A DNA stretch of 45,867 nt from Embleya scabrispora DSM 41855 (GTDB taxonomy: Bacteria > Actinomycetota > Actinomycetes > Streptomycetales > Streptomycetaceae). This document shows, one piece after another, positions 17,060 through 24,878 of this stretch. Positions within the stretch are counted from its first letter, which is position 1, and every line of letters starts with the position of its first letter. The DNA lies in assembly GCF_000372745.1 (NCBI RefSeq), contig NZ_KB889561.1, forward strand, positions 412,886 through 458,752, given 5' to 3'. The notes under the pieces were generated by a model. The model did no database searches, was not told where the DNA came from, and worked only from the letters and a program-made list of their open reading frames with translations. A program made the translations under genes and the position numbers.

Positions 17060-17502
17060 GCGGCCGCCTGTTCGGCGCGGGTCTTGAGGGCGTCGAGTTC
17101 CTGCGGCCAGCCGCCGGAGTTGTCGCGCACCGCCTTGCCGCGCAGTTCCTCGGATCCGGCCAGGGCCGCGAACCCGCTCTCGACCACCCGAAGCCGCGTC
17201 TTGTCACCCTCCGCGATCAGGGTGAATTCCACGAGCGTGCTGTTGTCGTCGCGCAGTTCGTGGCCGGGGAACGCACTGGCCCAGCGGTAGGCCAGGTACG
17301 TCGGCGGCTCGACCTTCTCCACCCGCACCGGGAAGTCGCCGTACTCCGGGTTCTTCGCCATCATCGTCTCGCCTTCCCTGGCCACCGTGCCGGGCAGGCT
17401 CGCCTTGTCGGCGACCCAGAAGCCGGGCTCGGCCACCAGCGACCAGACCCGCTCCAGGGACGCCTCGATCAGGGTTTCGCGTTCGATTCGGTCCTCGCTC
17501 AC
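17056..17502 (-). CDS. SRPBCC (AHSA1-like) family protein
   Basis: 148 residues. START/Bet v1-like fold: IERETLIEASLERVWSLVAEPGFWVADK at the N-terminus, a strand region VRVEKVEPPTYLAYRW and STLVEFTLIAEGDKTRLRVVESGF, and a long C-terminal helix GGWPQELDALKTRAE. Such proteins bind hydrophobic ligands and in this operon type are the effector or sensor partner of an ArsR repressor. GTG 17502 is chosen because AAGGAG lies exactly 6 nt before it; the upstream ATG 17517 would place that site inside the gene. It is first in the two-gene operon. Confidence 0.92.
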   Translation of the reverse strand: MSEDRIERETLIEASLERVWSLVAEPGFWVADKASLPGTVAREGETMMAKNPEYGDFPVRVEKVEPPTYLAYRWASAFPGHELRDDNSTLVEFTLIAEGDKTRLRVVESGFAALAGSEELRGKAVRDNSGGWPQELDALKTRAEQAAA

Positions 17503-17533
17503 GAGGTGCTCCTTCATCGTCGTCACCATATGA

Positions 17534-17551
17534 TGCAACCCCAGAGTTGCA
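17534..17551. promoter_or_regulatory. ArsR operator, copy 1
   Basis: TGCAACCCCAGAGTTGCA is an 18-bp inverted repeat with arms TGCAA/TTGCA and an 8-nt centre. It lies 32-49 bp upstream of the SRPBCC start. It shares arms, spacing and the TGCAACCC half with the second copy. Confidence 0.7.
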
Positions 17552-17566
17552 CATCGGCTTACCGAG

Positions 17567-17584
17567 TGCAACCCGAGGATTGCA
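17567..17584. promoter_or_regulatory. ArsR operator, copy 2
   Basis: TGCAACCCGAGGATTGCA has the same architecture as the first operator (TGCAA, 8 nt, TTGCA). It is offset by 33 bp, about three helical turns, so two repressor dimers would sit on the same face of the DNA. Confidence 0.7.
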
Positions 17585-17643
17585 CCCGGATCGGGGATCA
17601 CCACCGGAACACGCCGATCCCCACGCCTCGCCGCCGGTGGCCC

Positions 17644-17702
17644 CGTCCGAACGGGCCGCCGCCCCGCGGCGCGCGGTCGTGGGGCGGCGGCCCGTTCGGA
17701 CG
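17644..17702. terminator. Perfect 22-bp stem-loop
   Basis: The arms 17644-17665 and 17681-17702 are perfect reverse complements over 22 bp, with a 15-nt loop. The structure begins 5 nt after the stop of the regulator gene on the minus strand. It separates that gene from the SRPBCC-ArsR promoter and would terminate transcription in either direction. Confidence 0.8.
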
Positions 17703-17707
17703 CCGGC

Positions 17708-18694
17708 TCAGATCCAGCCCTTTCGGGCCGCGTGCAGGGCCAGTTGGAAGCGGGTCGTGGAGCCGGCGCTGCGGTTGAGGTGCTCCAGGTTGCGCGACAA
17801 CGTGCGGCGGCTGATGCCCAGGAGTTCGGCGATGGCCTCGTCGGTCAGACCGCTGCCGAGCAGTTCCAGGATGCGGCGGTGGATCGGGCGCAGCGCCGGC
17901 GGCACCCGACCGCCCAGGTACAGCGGGAAGGCCGCCCGCCACGAACTCTCGAACAGCCCGATCAGGGCGGTGAGCAGACTCGACGAACGCACGATGAGCA
18001 GCGAGTCGTTGATGTCGGCTTCGACGAACGACATGGACACCAGGGCCAGTCGCCGATCGAAGATGGTCAGCTTCACGGGCACGGTCGGCAGGACCCGGGC
18101 CTGCTCGCCGGCGGCTATGCATGGCTTGATGTTGCATGCGTAGTAATGAGCGTTCTGCACGGCGGACTTCGAGTACACGATCCGATACGCGACGCCGTGT
18201 TCGAGGTTGCGCTCCTCGGCCTCGTTGGACACGCCGCCGGTGTGGTACGGCGGCGAATCGAAGCGCAGCACCTCGGTGGTCGCGGTGTCCTCGGCGAGGC
18301 GGATGCGCTCCTTGATCTGCGACCCGGTGAGCACCTCGATCATTTCGTCGGTACTGGCCTGCGGGTGGACCGAACGCCGATAGCCGCGATAGGCGTCGAT
18401 CGCCGCCAGTTGGGCCTGGCGTAGTTCGGCGGAACGCACGTGCGCGAGGCGTTCGATACCGATGCTCGGTTCGATGGGGGTGACCGCCGCCGGGGCGGGT
18501 CCGGCGGCGGAGGCCAGGCCCAGTTCGACCAGGCGGGCCACCGACTTGTCCACGTCCTCGAGGTCCAGCCCCAGGCGGGCGGCCAGGTTCGCCGTCCCGG
18601 TCGGTCCCGTACCGAGCATCGCCCGGTAGACCAGGGCCTCGCGATCGGCAAGGCCGAGTCGGCCCAGATGTTTCGGTAGATCCTCGTCGCGCAT
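17708..18694 (-). CDS. HTH regulator with TrmB-like N-terminus and LuxR-like C-terminus
   Basis: 328 residues. The N-terminal region (LGRLGLADREALVYRAMLGTGPTGTANLAARLGLDLEDVDKSVARLVELGL) is a TrmB-like winged helix. A central domain (about 90-255) contains EVLTGSQIKERI and RIVYSKSAVQNA...LPTVPVKLTIFDRRLALV, resembling the PLD-like sensor part of TrmB relatives. The C-terminal HTH (HRRILELLGSGLTDEAIAELLGISRRTLSRNLEHL) is LuxR-like. It therefore carries two separate DNA-binding domains. ATG 18694 has AAAGGA 7 nt upstream. It is divergent from the secreted subtilisin gene, which makes that gene and its followers the obvious candidate targets. Confidence 0.88.
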   Translation of the reverse strand: MRDEDLPKHLGRLGLADREALVYRAMLGTGPTGTANLAARLGLDLEDVDKSVARLVELGLASAAGPAPAAVTPIEPSIGIERLAHVRSAELRQAQLAAIDAYRGYRRSVHPQASTDEMIEVLTGSQIKERIRLAEDTATTEVLRFDSPPYHTGGVSNEAEERNLEHGVAYRIVYSKSAVQNAHYYACNIKPCIAAGEQARVLPTVPVKLTIFDRRLALVSMSFVEADINDSLLIVRSSSLLTALIGLFESSWRAAFPLYLGGRVPPALRPIHRRILELLGSGLTDEAIAELLGISRRTLSRNLEHLNRSAGSTTRFQLALHAARKGWI

Positions 18695-18913
18695 GCTCGT
18701 TCCTTTCGCCTGCCTGCTGCTGCCCGCGGCGATGCCTTCATGGCGCGGACATGGTGCCCGATCCGGTGGCAGCATGGCAGCGCGGCCGTCCGGTTGGGTC
18801 GGAGTGCCCAATTCCGCCACTGGCGATCGTGTGCCGCCGCAGGGGCCGGATCGGGAGTAGACCATGCGCACCCCCGGGTTCCGGGGCGTCCCCTCCTCCC
18901 CCTGGGAGCAGTT

Positions 18914-20110
18914 GTGCGCATACGCATCCGAAGGCCGACCGCGGCCATCGCCGCGGCGGTGGTCCTTCCGCTCTTGCTCGTGCCACCCGTCCACGCCGTG
19001 GCCCAGTCGACCGCTCCCGGCGGTACCGCGGCCGCTTCCGGCACCGGTCGGCACATCGTGGTACTCAAGGACGAAGCGGCGTCACCGGAGACGGTCCGCG
19101 CGGAATCCGCCCGCATCGTCACGACGTACGGCGGCACCGTCCGGGCCACCTACGGCACGGCGCTCGCCGGGTTCGCCGCGGAGCTGAGTCCGGCGCAGGC
19201 GCATCGGATCGCGGCGGATCCACGGGTGGCCTACGTGGATCCGGACACCGAGGCGCGGGCCTCCGCATCGGCCACTCAATCCGATCCGCCGTCCTGGGGT
19301 CTGGATCGGGTGGATCAGCGCAAGCTGCCGCTCGATCACGCCTACACATATGCGAACACCGCGAGCAACGTCACGGTGTACGTCCTGGACAGCGGGATCC
19401 GCACCTCGCACCAGCAGTTCGAGGGACGGGCGAGCGTGGGCGTCGACGAGGTCGGCGACGGCCGCGACGGCCAGGACTGTCTCGGTCACGGCACGCACGT
19501 GGCCGGCACCATCGGCGGCCGGGACTACGGGGTGGCCAAGGGTGTGCGCCTGGTGTCGGTGCGGGTCCTGGACTGCCACGACAGTGCCAGCAAGTCGAGC
19601 ATCATCGCGGCCGCCGACTGGATCACCGCGCATGCGGTGAAGCCGGCCGTGGTCAACATGAGCATCAACGGCTCCCGCAGCACCAGCGAGGAGACCGCGA
19701 TCAAGAACTCGATCGCGTCCGGTGTCACGTGGGTCGTCTCGTCCGGGAACGACGGCACCGACGCGTGCCGGAACGCGCCGGCCGCGGTCGAGCAGGCGAT
19801 CGTGGTGAACAACTCCGACTCCGGTGACCGGCGCCGCTCCGACTCGAACTACGGGTCGTGCACCGACCTGTTCGCGCCGGGCACCGGCATCAAGTCGGCC
19901 TGGAACTCCACCGACACGGCGACCAAGGCCAAGACCGGAACCTCGATGGCGGCACCGCACGTGACCGGCGCCGCCGCCCTGTGGTTGTCCGAGCACCCCA
20001 CGGCGACCCCGGCCGAGGTGGAAAGCGCCCTGATCCGGCAATCCACCCCCGGCCTGATCTCCGACGCCCACTCGGGTACACCCAACCGCCTTCTCTACAC
20101 CGGTGGTTGA
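18914..20110 (+). CDS. Secreted S8 family serine protease (subtilisin-like)
   Basis: 398 residues from GTG 18914 (GGGAG 5 nt upstream). A signal peptide (about 1-30, cleavage after VAQS or nearby) is followed by an I9 inhibitor propeptide (about 45-115: RHIVVLKDEA...RVAYVDPD). The mature catalytic domain then carries the triad Asp159 (VLDSGI), His192 (GHGTHVAG) and Ser344 (GTSMAAPHV), with oxyanion Asn279 (SSGND). Cys189, Cys221, Cys285 and Cys316 could form the disulfides usual in the proteinase K branch. It is a complete extracellular protease. The phosphoesterase gene follows 63 bp later on the same strand with no terminator between, so they may be cotranscribed. Confidence 0.95.
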   Translation: MRIRIRRPTAAIAAAVVLPLLLVPPVHAVAQSTAPGGTAAASGTGRHIVVLKDEAASPETVRAESARIVTTYGGTVRATYGTALAGFAAELSPAQAHRIAADPRVAYVDPDTEARASASATQSDPPSWGLDRVDQRKLPLDHAYTYANTASNVTVYVLDSGIRTSHQQFEGRASVGVDEVGDGRDGQDCLGHGTHVAGTIGGRDYGVAKGVRLVSVRVLDCHDSASKSSIIAAADWITAHAVKPAVVNMSINGSRSTSEETAIKNSIASGVTWVVSSGNDGTDACRNAPAAVEQAIVVNNSDSGDRRRSDSNYGSCTDLFAPGTGIKSAWNSTDTATKAKTGTSMAAPHVTGAAALWLSEHPTATPAEVESALIRQSTPGLISDAHSGTPNRLLYTGG

Positions 20111-20173
20111 GCCGAGGGCACGGAACCGGCCGCACCCCCAATGGAAACCCGTCCCCCGATGAGGAGGTCCCCG

Positions 20174-21640
20174 ATGCGGATCACAGGCATCCCGACCAGG
20201 CTCGGCATCCCCGCATTGGCCGTACTGGTCGTCGGAGCCGCCGCGCTGTCACCCACGGCACAGGCGAAGGAGCACTCCGCCGCGAACCCGGCAGCCGCAC
20301 CCGCCGCCGCGGAGTCGTCCGTACCCAAGTTCGACCACGTGGTGGTCGTGCTCTTCGAGAACACCAACTACGAATCCATCAAGGGAAGTTCGAAGGCACC
20401 CTACTTCAACTCCCTGGCCCGGCAAGGCACGTTGTTCACCAATTCGTTCGGGATAACCCACCCCAGCCAGCCCAACTACATCGGGCTGTTCTCCGGCTCG
20501 CAGCACGGTGTGACCGGCGACGACTGTACGAACCTGACCGGCGACAACCTCGGACAACAACTCGCGGCGGCGGGCAAGACGTTCAAGGCGTACTCCGAGG
20601 GCCTGCCCAAGGCCGGCTCCCGGGACTGCAAGAGCGGCAAGTACCGCCGCAAGCACGCGCCCTGGGCCAGTTTCGCGAACACCGCGGGGGCGAGCACCCA
20701 CGTACCGTTCTCGGCCTTCCCGTCCGACTACAGCAAGCTGCCGGACGTGTCGTTCGTGGTGCCGGACATGTGCAACGACATGCACGACTGCCCGACCGGC
20801 ACCGGCGACACCTGGCTGCAGCGCAATCTCGACGGATACGCGCAGTGGGCCAAGACCCACAACAGCCTGCTGATCACCACCTTCGACGAGGACGACTTCC
20901 GTTCGGTCAACCAGATCCACACCGTCTTCGTCGGCGACCACGTCAAGGCCGATCACCAGTCCTCCGGCTCGATCAACCACTACAGCGTGCTGCGCACGCT
21001 GGAGGACATGCACGGCCTGCCGGCGCTGGGCGAGGCGGCCCGCAAGTCACCGATCACCGACGCCTGGTCCGGGTCGACCCCGGGCGGATCGACGCTGTTC
21101 GCCGACGACTTCGAGGCCGATCGGGGATGGACGGTGAACTCCGCCGGCACCGACACCGCCACATCCGGGGCCTGGGAGCGGGGTGATCCCGACGAGACAC
21201 GATCCACCTACGGTCCCAAGCAGATCAAGCAGTTGGGCAGCACCGGGTCCGGGACCAGCGCATTGTCCACCGGTGCCCGGGCAGGTGCCGACTACAGCTC
21301 CAACGACCTCGACGGGGGCGTGAGTTCGGTGCGCTCGCCGGAGATCGCCCTGCCCGCGGGCGGGCCGGCACCGAGCCTGCGGTTCTCGTACAACCTGGCC
21401 CACGCGAACAACGCCGATGCGGACGACCACATCCGCGTCCGGGTGATCGACGGTGCGCAAGCCACCACCGTGTTCGAGCGCACCGGCTCGGCGACCGAGG
21501 TGGCCGGCGCGTGGCAGAACGCCACGGTCGACCTCTCGGCCTTCTCGGGTCGGACGATCCGGCTGGAGATCGAGGCCGCCGACAGCGGCACGGCCAGTCT
21601 CATCGAGGCCCAGGTCGACGACGTCACGATCACCGGCTGA
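20174..21640 (+). CDS. Secreted phosphoesterase with C-terminal accessory domain
   Basis: 488 residues; ATG 20174 has GAGGAGG 6 nt upstream. A signal peptide ends near AQAKE. The catalytic domain (about 50-290) is of the phosphoesterase/acid phosphatase (PF04185, AcpA/PLC-like) family: VVVVLFENTNYESI supplies the metal-ligand Glu, ITHPSQPNYIGLFSGSQHG is the conserved Ser/Asn region, and LITTFDEDDFRSVNQIHTVFVG holds the metal-binding Asp/Glu/His set. A distinct C-terminal module (about 305-488), FADDFEADRGWTVN...ASLIEAQVDDVTI, looks like a beta-sandwich adhesion or carbohydrate-binding domain. It probably hydrolyses phosphate esters outside the cell; whether the substrate is a lipid, a nucleotide or something else is unknown. 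Confidence 0.9.
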   Translation: MRITGIPTRLGIPALAVLVVGAAALSPTAQAKEHSAANPAAAPAAAESSVPKFDHVVVVLFENTNYESIKGSSKAPYFNSLARQGTLFTNSFGITHPSQPNYIGLFSGSQHGVTGDDCTNLTGDNLGQQLAAAGKTFKAYSEGLPKAGSRDCKSGKYRRKHAPWASFANTAGASTHVPFSAFPSDYSKLPDVSFVVPDMCNDMHDCPTGTGDTWLQRNLDGYAQWAKTHNSLLITTFDEDDFRSVNQIHTVFVGDHVKADHQSSGSINHYSVLRTLEDMHGLPALGEAARKSPITDAWSGSTPGGSTLFADDFEADRGWTVNSAGTDTATSGAWERGDPDETRSTYGPKQIKQLGSTGSGTSALSTGARAGADYSSNDLDGGVSSVRSPEIALPAGGPAPSLRFSYNLAHANNADADDHIRVRVIDGAQATTVFERTGSATEVAGAWQNATVDLSAFSGRTIRLEIEAADSGTASLIEAQVDDVTITG

Positions 21641-21658
21641 GCCGCACCACCCACAGTC

Positions 21659-21703
21659 GATCGACCCGGTGGCCGTGCCCCGATCGTGGCCACCGGGTCG
21701 ATC
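21659..21703 (+). terminator. Perfect 16-bp stem-loop after phosphoesterase gene
   Basis: GATCGACCCGGTGGCC (21659-21674) pairs perfectly with 21688-21703 across a 13-nt loop, starting 18 nt after the stop. It lies 41 bp before the MFS gene, so the latter either depends on read-through or has a compact promoter downstream of the hairpin. Confidence 0.75.
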
Positions 21704-21744
21704 CCGTCCCCTCCCGCTCGGCATCCGAGAAGGTGAACGCACCC

Positions 21745-23016
21745 GTGTACCTCTCGACCATCGACCGGCCGGCCAAGGACGCCGCGCGCTCGCGCCGACC
21801 GCGCCGCCCGCCGGCCGGGATCAGCGCCAACGTACTCGCGCTCGGCGCCGTGAGCCTGCTGACCGACGTCTCCTCGGAGATGGTCACCGCCGTACTGCCG
21901 CTGTACTTCGTCCTCGCCTTGGACATGAGCCCGGCCGCATACGGCGTCATGGACGGCCTCTACACCGGCGCGACCGCGCTGCTGCGGCTGGTCGGCGGCT
22001 ATCTGGCCGACCGCACCCGCCGGCGCAAGCGGGTCGCCGGGGTCGGCTACGCGATCTCCGCTCTGGCCAAACCCGCCCTGCTCGTCGCGGGCGGGTCGAT
22101 GCCGGCGCTGGGCGCGGTGATCGTCGCGGATCGAGCCGGCAAGGGCCTGCGCTCGGCCCCCCGAGATGCCCTGATCACCCTGTCGACACCCGAACCGATG
22201 CTCGGCCGGGCGTTCGGCGTGCATCGCGCCATGGACAGCGCGGGTGCGTTCGCCGGACCGCTCGTGGCGCTGGGCCTGTTGGCCGTCGTCGGGGCGGCTT
22301 CCCCGGCCGCGTTCGACGCCCTGTTCATCACCAGCTTCTGCATCGCCTGCATGGGCCTGCTGACGCTGGCGCTGTTCACCCGCGACCGGCGTGCGGAGAC
22401 ATCGCCGGCGGAGCCGGTCACCGCGCGCGCCGCGCTCGGCCTGCTCGGCTCGGTCCGGGTGCGCCGACTGGTCTACGCGGCGGCCCTGCTCGGCCTGGCC
22501 ACCATCGGCGACGGTTTCGTCTACCTCGTGCTGATGGATCGTCAGGGATTTTCGGCGGGCTGGTTTCCGCTGTGCGCTGTCGGTACGAACCTCGTATACC
22601 TGACTCTCGCAGCGCCGTTCGGCGCGCTGGCCGACCGTTGGGGCCGCAAACGTATGTTGTTGTGCGGCTACACGGCGCTGTGCGTCGGCTATCTCCTGCT
22701 GTTCGGCCCGCTGTCCGCGACGTGGACCACCGTGCTCGTGTTGGGCTGCCTGGGCATGTTCTACGCTGCCGCCGACGGCGTCCTGATGGCGCTCGCCGGC
22801 CCGGTGCTGCCGGCGTCGCTGCGCACGACGGGGCTGGCCCTGGTACAGACCGCGCAGGCGCTGGCTTATCTCGTCTCGTCGGTCGCGTTCGGCCTCGCCT
22901 GGGTGAACTACGGCCCCGCCACCGCGACCAGGGTCGCCGCCGGCGCCGTACTCGCGGCGATCGCGGTCACCGCGGTCCTGCTCCCCGAACCCGCTCCCGA
23001 GGAGGCTCTCGCGTGA
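21745..23016 (+). CDS. MFS transporter
   Basis: 423 residues. It shows 11-12 hydrophobic segments, with motif A GYLADRTRRRKRVAGVGY after TM2 and a second-half counterpart GALADRWGRKRMLLCGY. VSLLTDVSSEMVTAVLPLYFV at TM1 and DRAGKGLRSAPRDALI in the TM4-5 loop are typical of a bacterial MFS subgroup of putative efflux or phosphonate-like transporters. GTG 21745 is chosen, with AAGGTGA 8 nt upstream; GTG 21733 is possible. The stop overlaps the next gene by GTGA, so it is translationally coupled to the beta-propeller protein. Confidence 0.9.
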   Translation: MYLSTIDRPAKDAARSRRPRRPPAGISANVLALGAVSLLTDVSSEMVTAVLPLYFVLALDMSPAAYGVMDGLYTGATALLRLVGGYLADRTRRRKRVAGVGYAISALAKPALLVAGGSMPALGAVIVADRAGKGLRSAPRDALITLSTPEPMLGRAFGVHRAMDSAGAFAGPLVALGLLAVVGAASPAAFDALFITSFCIACMGLLTLALFTRDRRAETSPAEPVTARAALGLLGSVRVRRLVYAAALLGLATIGDGFVYLVLMDRQGFSAGWFPLCAVGTNLVYLTLAAPFGALADRWGRKRMLLCGYTALCVGYLLLFGPLSATWTTVLVLGCLGMFYAAADGVLMALAGPVLPASLRTTGLALVQTAQALAYLVSSVAFGLAWVNYGPATATRVAAGAVLAAIAVTAVLLPEPAPEEALA

Positions 23017-24041
23017 GTACGCGCATGCGTATCCTGATCGCCGTCGTCGGTTTCGTCTCGTTGGTGGCGGTCGCGCTCGCCGCGATCGGGTCCGCCGCCG
23101 GGCCCACCCGCCGGGCCGCGCACGCCGGTACACCGGGCGCGGTGTCCCTGGACCCGGGGCCACGCCTGATCGCCCGCAGCACCGCGCGCGACACCCGCGA
23201 TCACCTGGTCGCGGTGGCCGCGAGCGATCCCGCGGGGCCCCGCACCGTGGCCCAGATCTCGTGCGTACGGGTGTCCGCGGCCGGCGGTACCGGGATCTGC
23301 CTGCGCCTGGCCGACGGCCTGCGTACGTTCGAGGCGGTCGTCCTGGGCCCGGATGGGACGGAGCATCGCGCGCTGCCACTGGTCGGCGTGCCCAACCGAG
23401 CCCGGGTCTCGCCCAGCGGCCGGCTGGTCACCTGGACGGTGTTCGTCACCGGCGACTCCTACAACGGCGGCCGCTTCGCCACCCGCGTCGGCATCCTCGA
23501 CACCGGCACCGGGGACCTGGTCTCGACCCTCGAGGACTGGGCGGTCAGCGTCGACGGCAGGCCGTACCAGGCGGAGGATCTCAACTTCTGGGGCGTGACG
23601 TTCGCCCCGGACGACCGCTACTTCTACGCGACCATGTCCACGGCCGGCCGCCGCTACCTCGTGCACGGCGACCTGACCACGCGCAGCATCCGCACCGTCC
23701 GGGAGAACGTCGAGTGTCCCTCGCTCTCACCCGACGGCACCAGGCTGGCCTTCAAGTCCGCGGTGGCCGGCGATCCCGACCGCGGCTGGCGCCTGTCCGT
23801 TCTGGACCTGGCCGGCGGCGGGGTGCTCCCGCTCGCCGAGACGCGTTCGGTCGACGACCAGGCCGCGTGGATCGACGCCCGGACGGTCGCCTACGGACTC
23901 CGGCGCGGGGGTGGGCACGCCGATGTCTGGCAGGTCCCGGCGGACGGATCGGGCGCCCCGAGCGTGCTGATCCCCGACGCGGACTCCCCCGCCACGCTCG
24001 CCGGCCCCGTCGAACCCTCCGCGGATCGGCCAAAGACATGA
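23013..24041 (+). CDS. Membrane-anchored or secreted TolB-like beta-propeller protein
   Basis: 342 residues. The N-terminal hydrophobic helix (about 5-30: RILIAVVGFVSLVAVALAAIG) is a signal anchor or signal peptide. The rest is strand-rich, with TolB/WD40-like blade motifs: RARVSPSGRLVTWTVF, WGVTFAPDDRYFYATM, CPSLSPDGTRLAFKS and DDQAAWIDARTVAYG. The x-SPDG-x-x-(L/I)-A-(F/Y) pattern is characteristic of PD40 propellers. The start is GTG 23013, overlapping the MFS stop, with GAGGAGG 7 nt upstream. Coupling to an MFS transporter suggests a surface partner for transport or secretion; this is inference. The operon ends with the hairpin at 24085-24125. Confidence 0.85.
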   Translation: MSTRMRILIAVVGFVSLVAVALAAIGSAAGPTRRAAHAGTPGAVSLDPGPRLIARSTARDTRDHLVAVAASDPAGPRTVAQISCVRVSAAGGTGICLRLADGLRTFEAVVLGPDGTEHRALPLVGVPNRARVSPSGRLVTWTVFVTGDSYNGGRFATRVGILDTGTGDLVSTLEDWAVSVDGRPYQAEDLNFWGVTFAPDDRYFYATMSTAGRRYLVHGDLTTRSIRTVRENVECPSLSPDGTRLAFKSAVAGDPDRGWRLSVLDLAGGGVLPLAETRSVDDQAAWIDARTVAYGLRRGGGHADVWQVPADGSGAPSVLIPDADSPATLAGPVEPSADRPKT

Positions 24042-24292
24042 ACGATCCCACCCCACGCGTGCCGTCCGGGCACGCCGCCTCGACCGGCTCGGCCCGCACT
24101 GCCGTCCACCGTGCGGGCCGAGCCGACCCACACCGAGGTCAACGACCTTTCCCGATCCGGACGTTGCTCGTCGGCCACCCGGTCCCGTTCGCCGCCGCGC
24201 TCGCGACGGCCCGCCTTGACCACGGCAAGTCCCACGATTGCCAATGCCGCCACCGAAACCACGAGCACCGCCGGGATCACGACCGTATGCAC
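23891..24292 (-). CDS. Doubtful small membrane protein
   Basis: 133 codons from GTG 24292, with a G-run upstream that could serve the ribosome. The first 25 residues form a clean transmembrane helix (VVIPAVLVVSVAALAIVGLAVV) followed by a basic, charged tail (KAGRRERGGERDR...). That pattern is typical of actinobacterial small membrane proteins. Against it, the frame has no stop before running through the 24085-24125 hairpin and 150 bp into the antisense of the propeller gene. The C-terminal part is therefore probably not real, and a frameshift or misassignment is likely. Confidence 0.3.
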   Translation of the reverse strand: MHTVVIPAVLVVSVAALAIVGLAVVKAGRRERGGERDRVADEQRPDRERSLTSVWVGSARTVDGSAGRAGRGGVPGRHAWGGIVHVFGRSAEGSTGPASVAGESASGISTLGAPDPSAGTCQTSACPPPRRSP

Positions 24293-24878
24293 CCCGTCCC
24301 CCCCGCCCACCCGGGCCACGCCCCCACCCCGACCGCCGCCATCGAATGCCTCCCGAAACCGCCCGGACCGTATGGGCCATCCGGACAGTGGAGGAAGCGC
24401 ACGCCCGCCCGGGCAAGGCGATCACCGATTCCGGCCCGAAATCGCCCCCGGGGCGCGACCGTCGACCGCCCCCGCCGCCGCACCGCCGCACCGCGAACTC
24501 GGCTGATCTGTGGCCCTGTTGCCATCACCGTCGGCCGCATCCGCGACGAGTGGCGGATAATCCGTGCAGCGCACACGGCCTGCCGCCCGATCCCCGGAAC
24601 GCCGGGATCCGGTTCGCCCCGCCCAGCCGCGTCGTTTCCGTCCCGGCCCGGCCGGTGCGCGGCCGCGGCCGGGGCCGGAATGGCCGGCAATCGCCGTCGA
24701 CGTCGCGGGGGCCCTCGATCGAGCCCTCGACCTCGATCGATTCCATGCAATCGCAACACGGCGCGGGTACAGTCGCATCCCACACGTCAGCCGCCCGAAC
24801 CGCTCGTAGAGTGGGTCGGGACGGGCTACGGACGGCAGAGTCGCGCGCGGCGATCCGGTGCCGAGGGAAGAGGTGCGG
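24042..24878. other. Long region with terminator, doubtful ORF and promoter of the PP2C gene
   Basis: An 837-base region without a secure gene. It contains the hairpin at 24085-24125, the doubtful minus-strand membrane ORF near 24140-24292, and about 550 bp upstream of the GAF-PP2C gene in which no frame gives a convincing protein. A TACAGT at about 24769-24774 could be a -10 for the downstream gene. Confidence 0.45.
24085..24125. terminator. Perfect 15-bp stem-loop after propeller gene
   Basis: CGGCTCGGCCCGCAC (24085-24099) pairs perfectly with GTGCGGGCCGAGCCG (24111-24125) across an 11-nt loop, 44 nt after the propeller stop. It marks the end of the 18.9-24.0 kb plus-strand group. Confidence 0.75.
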
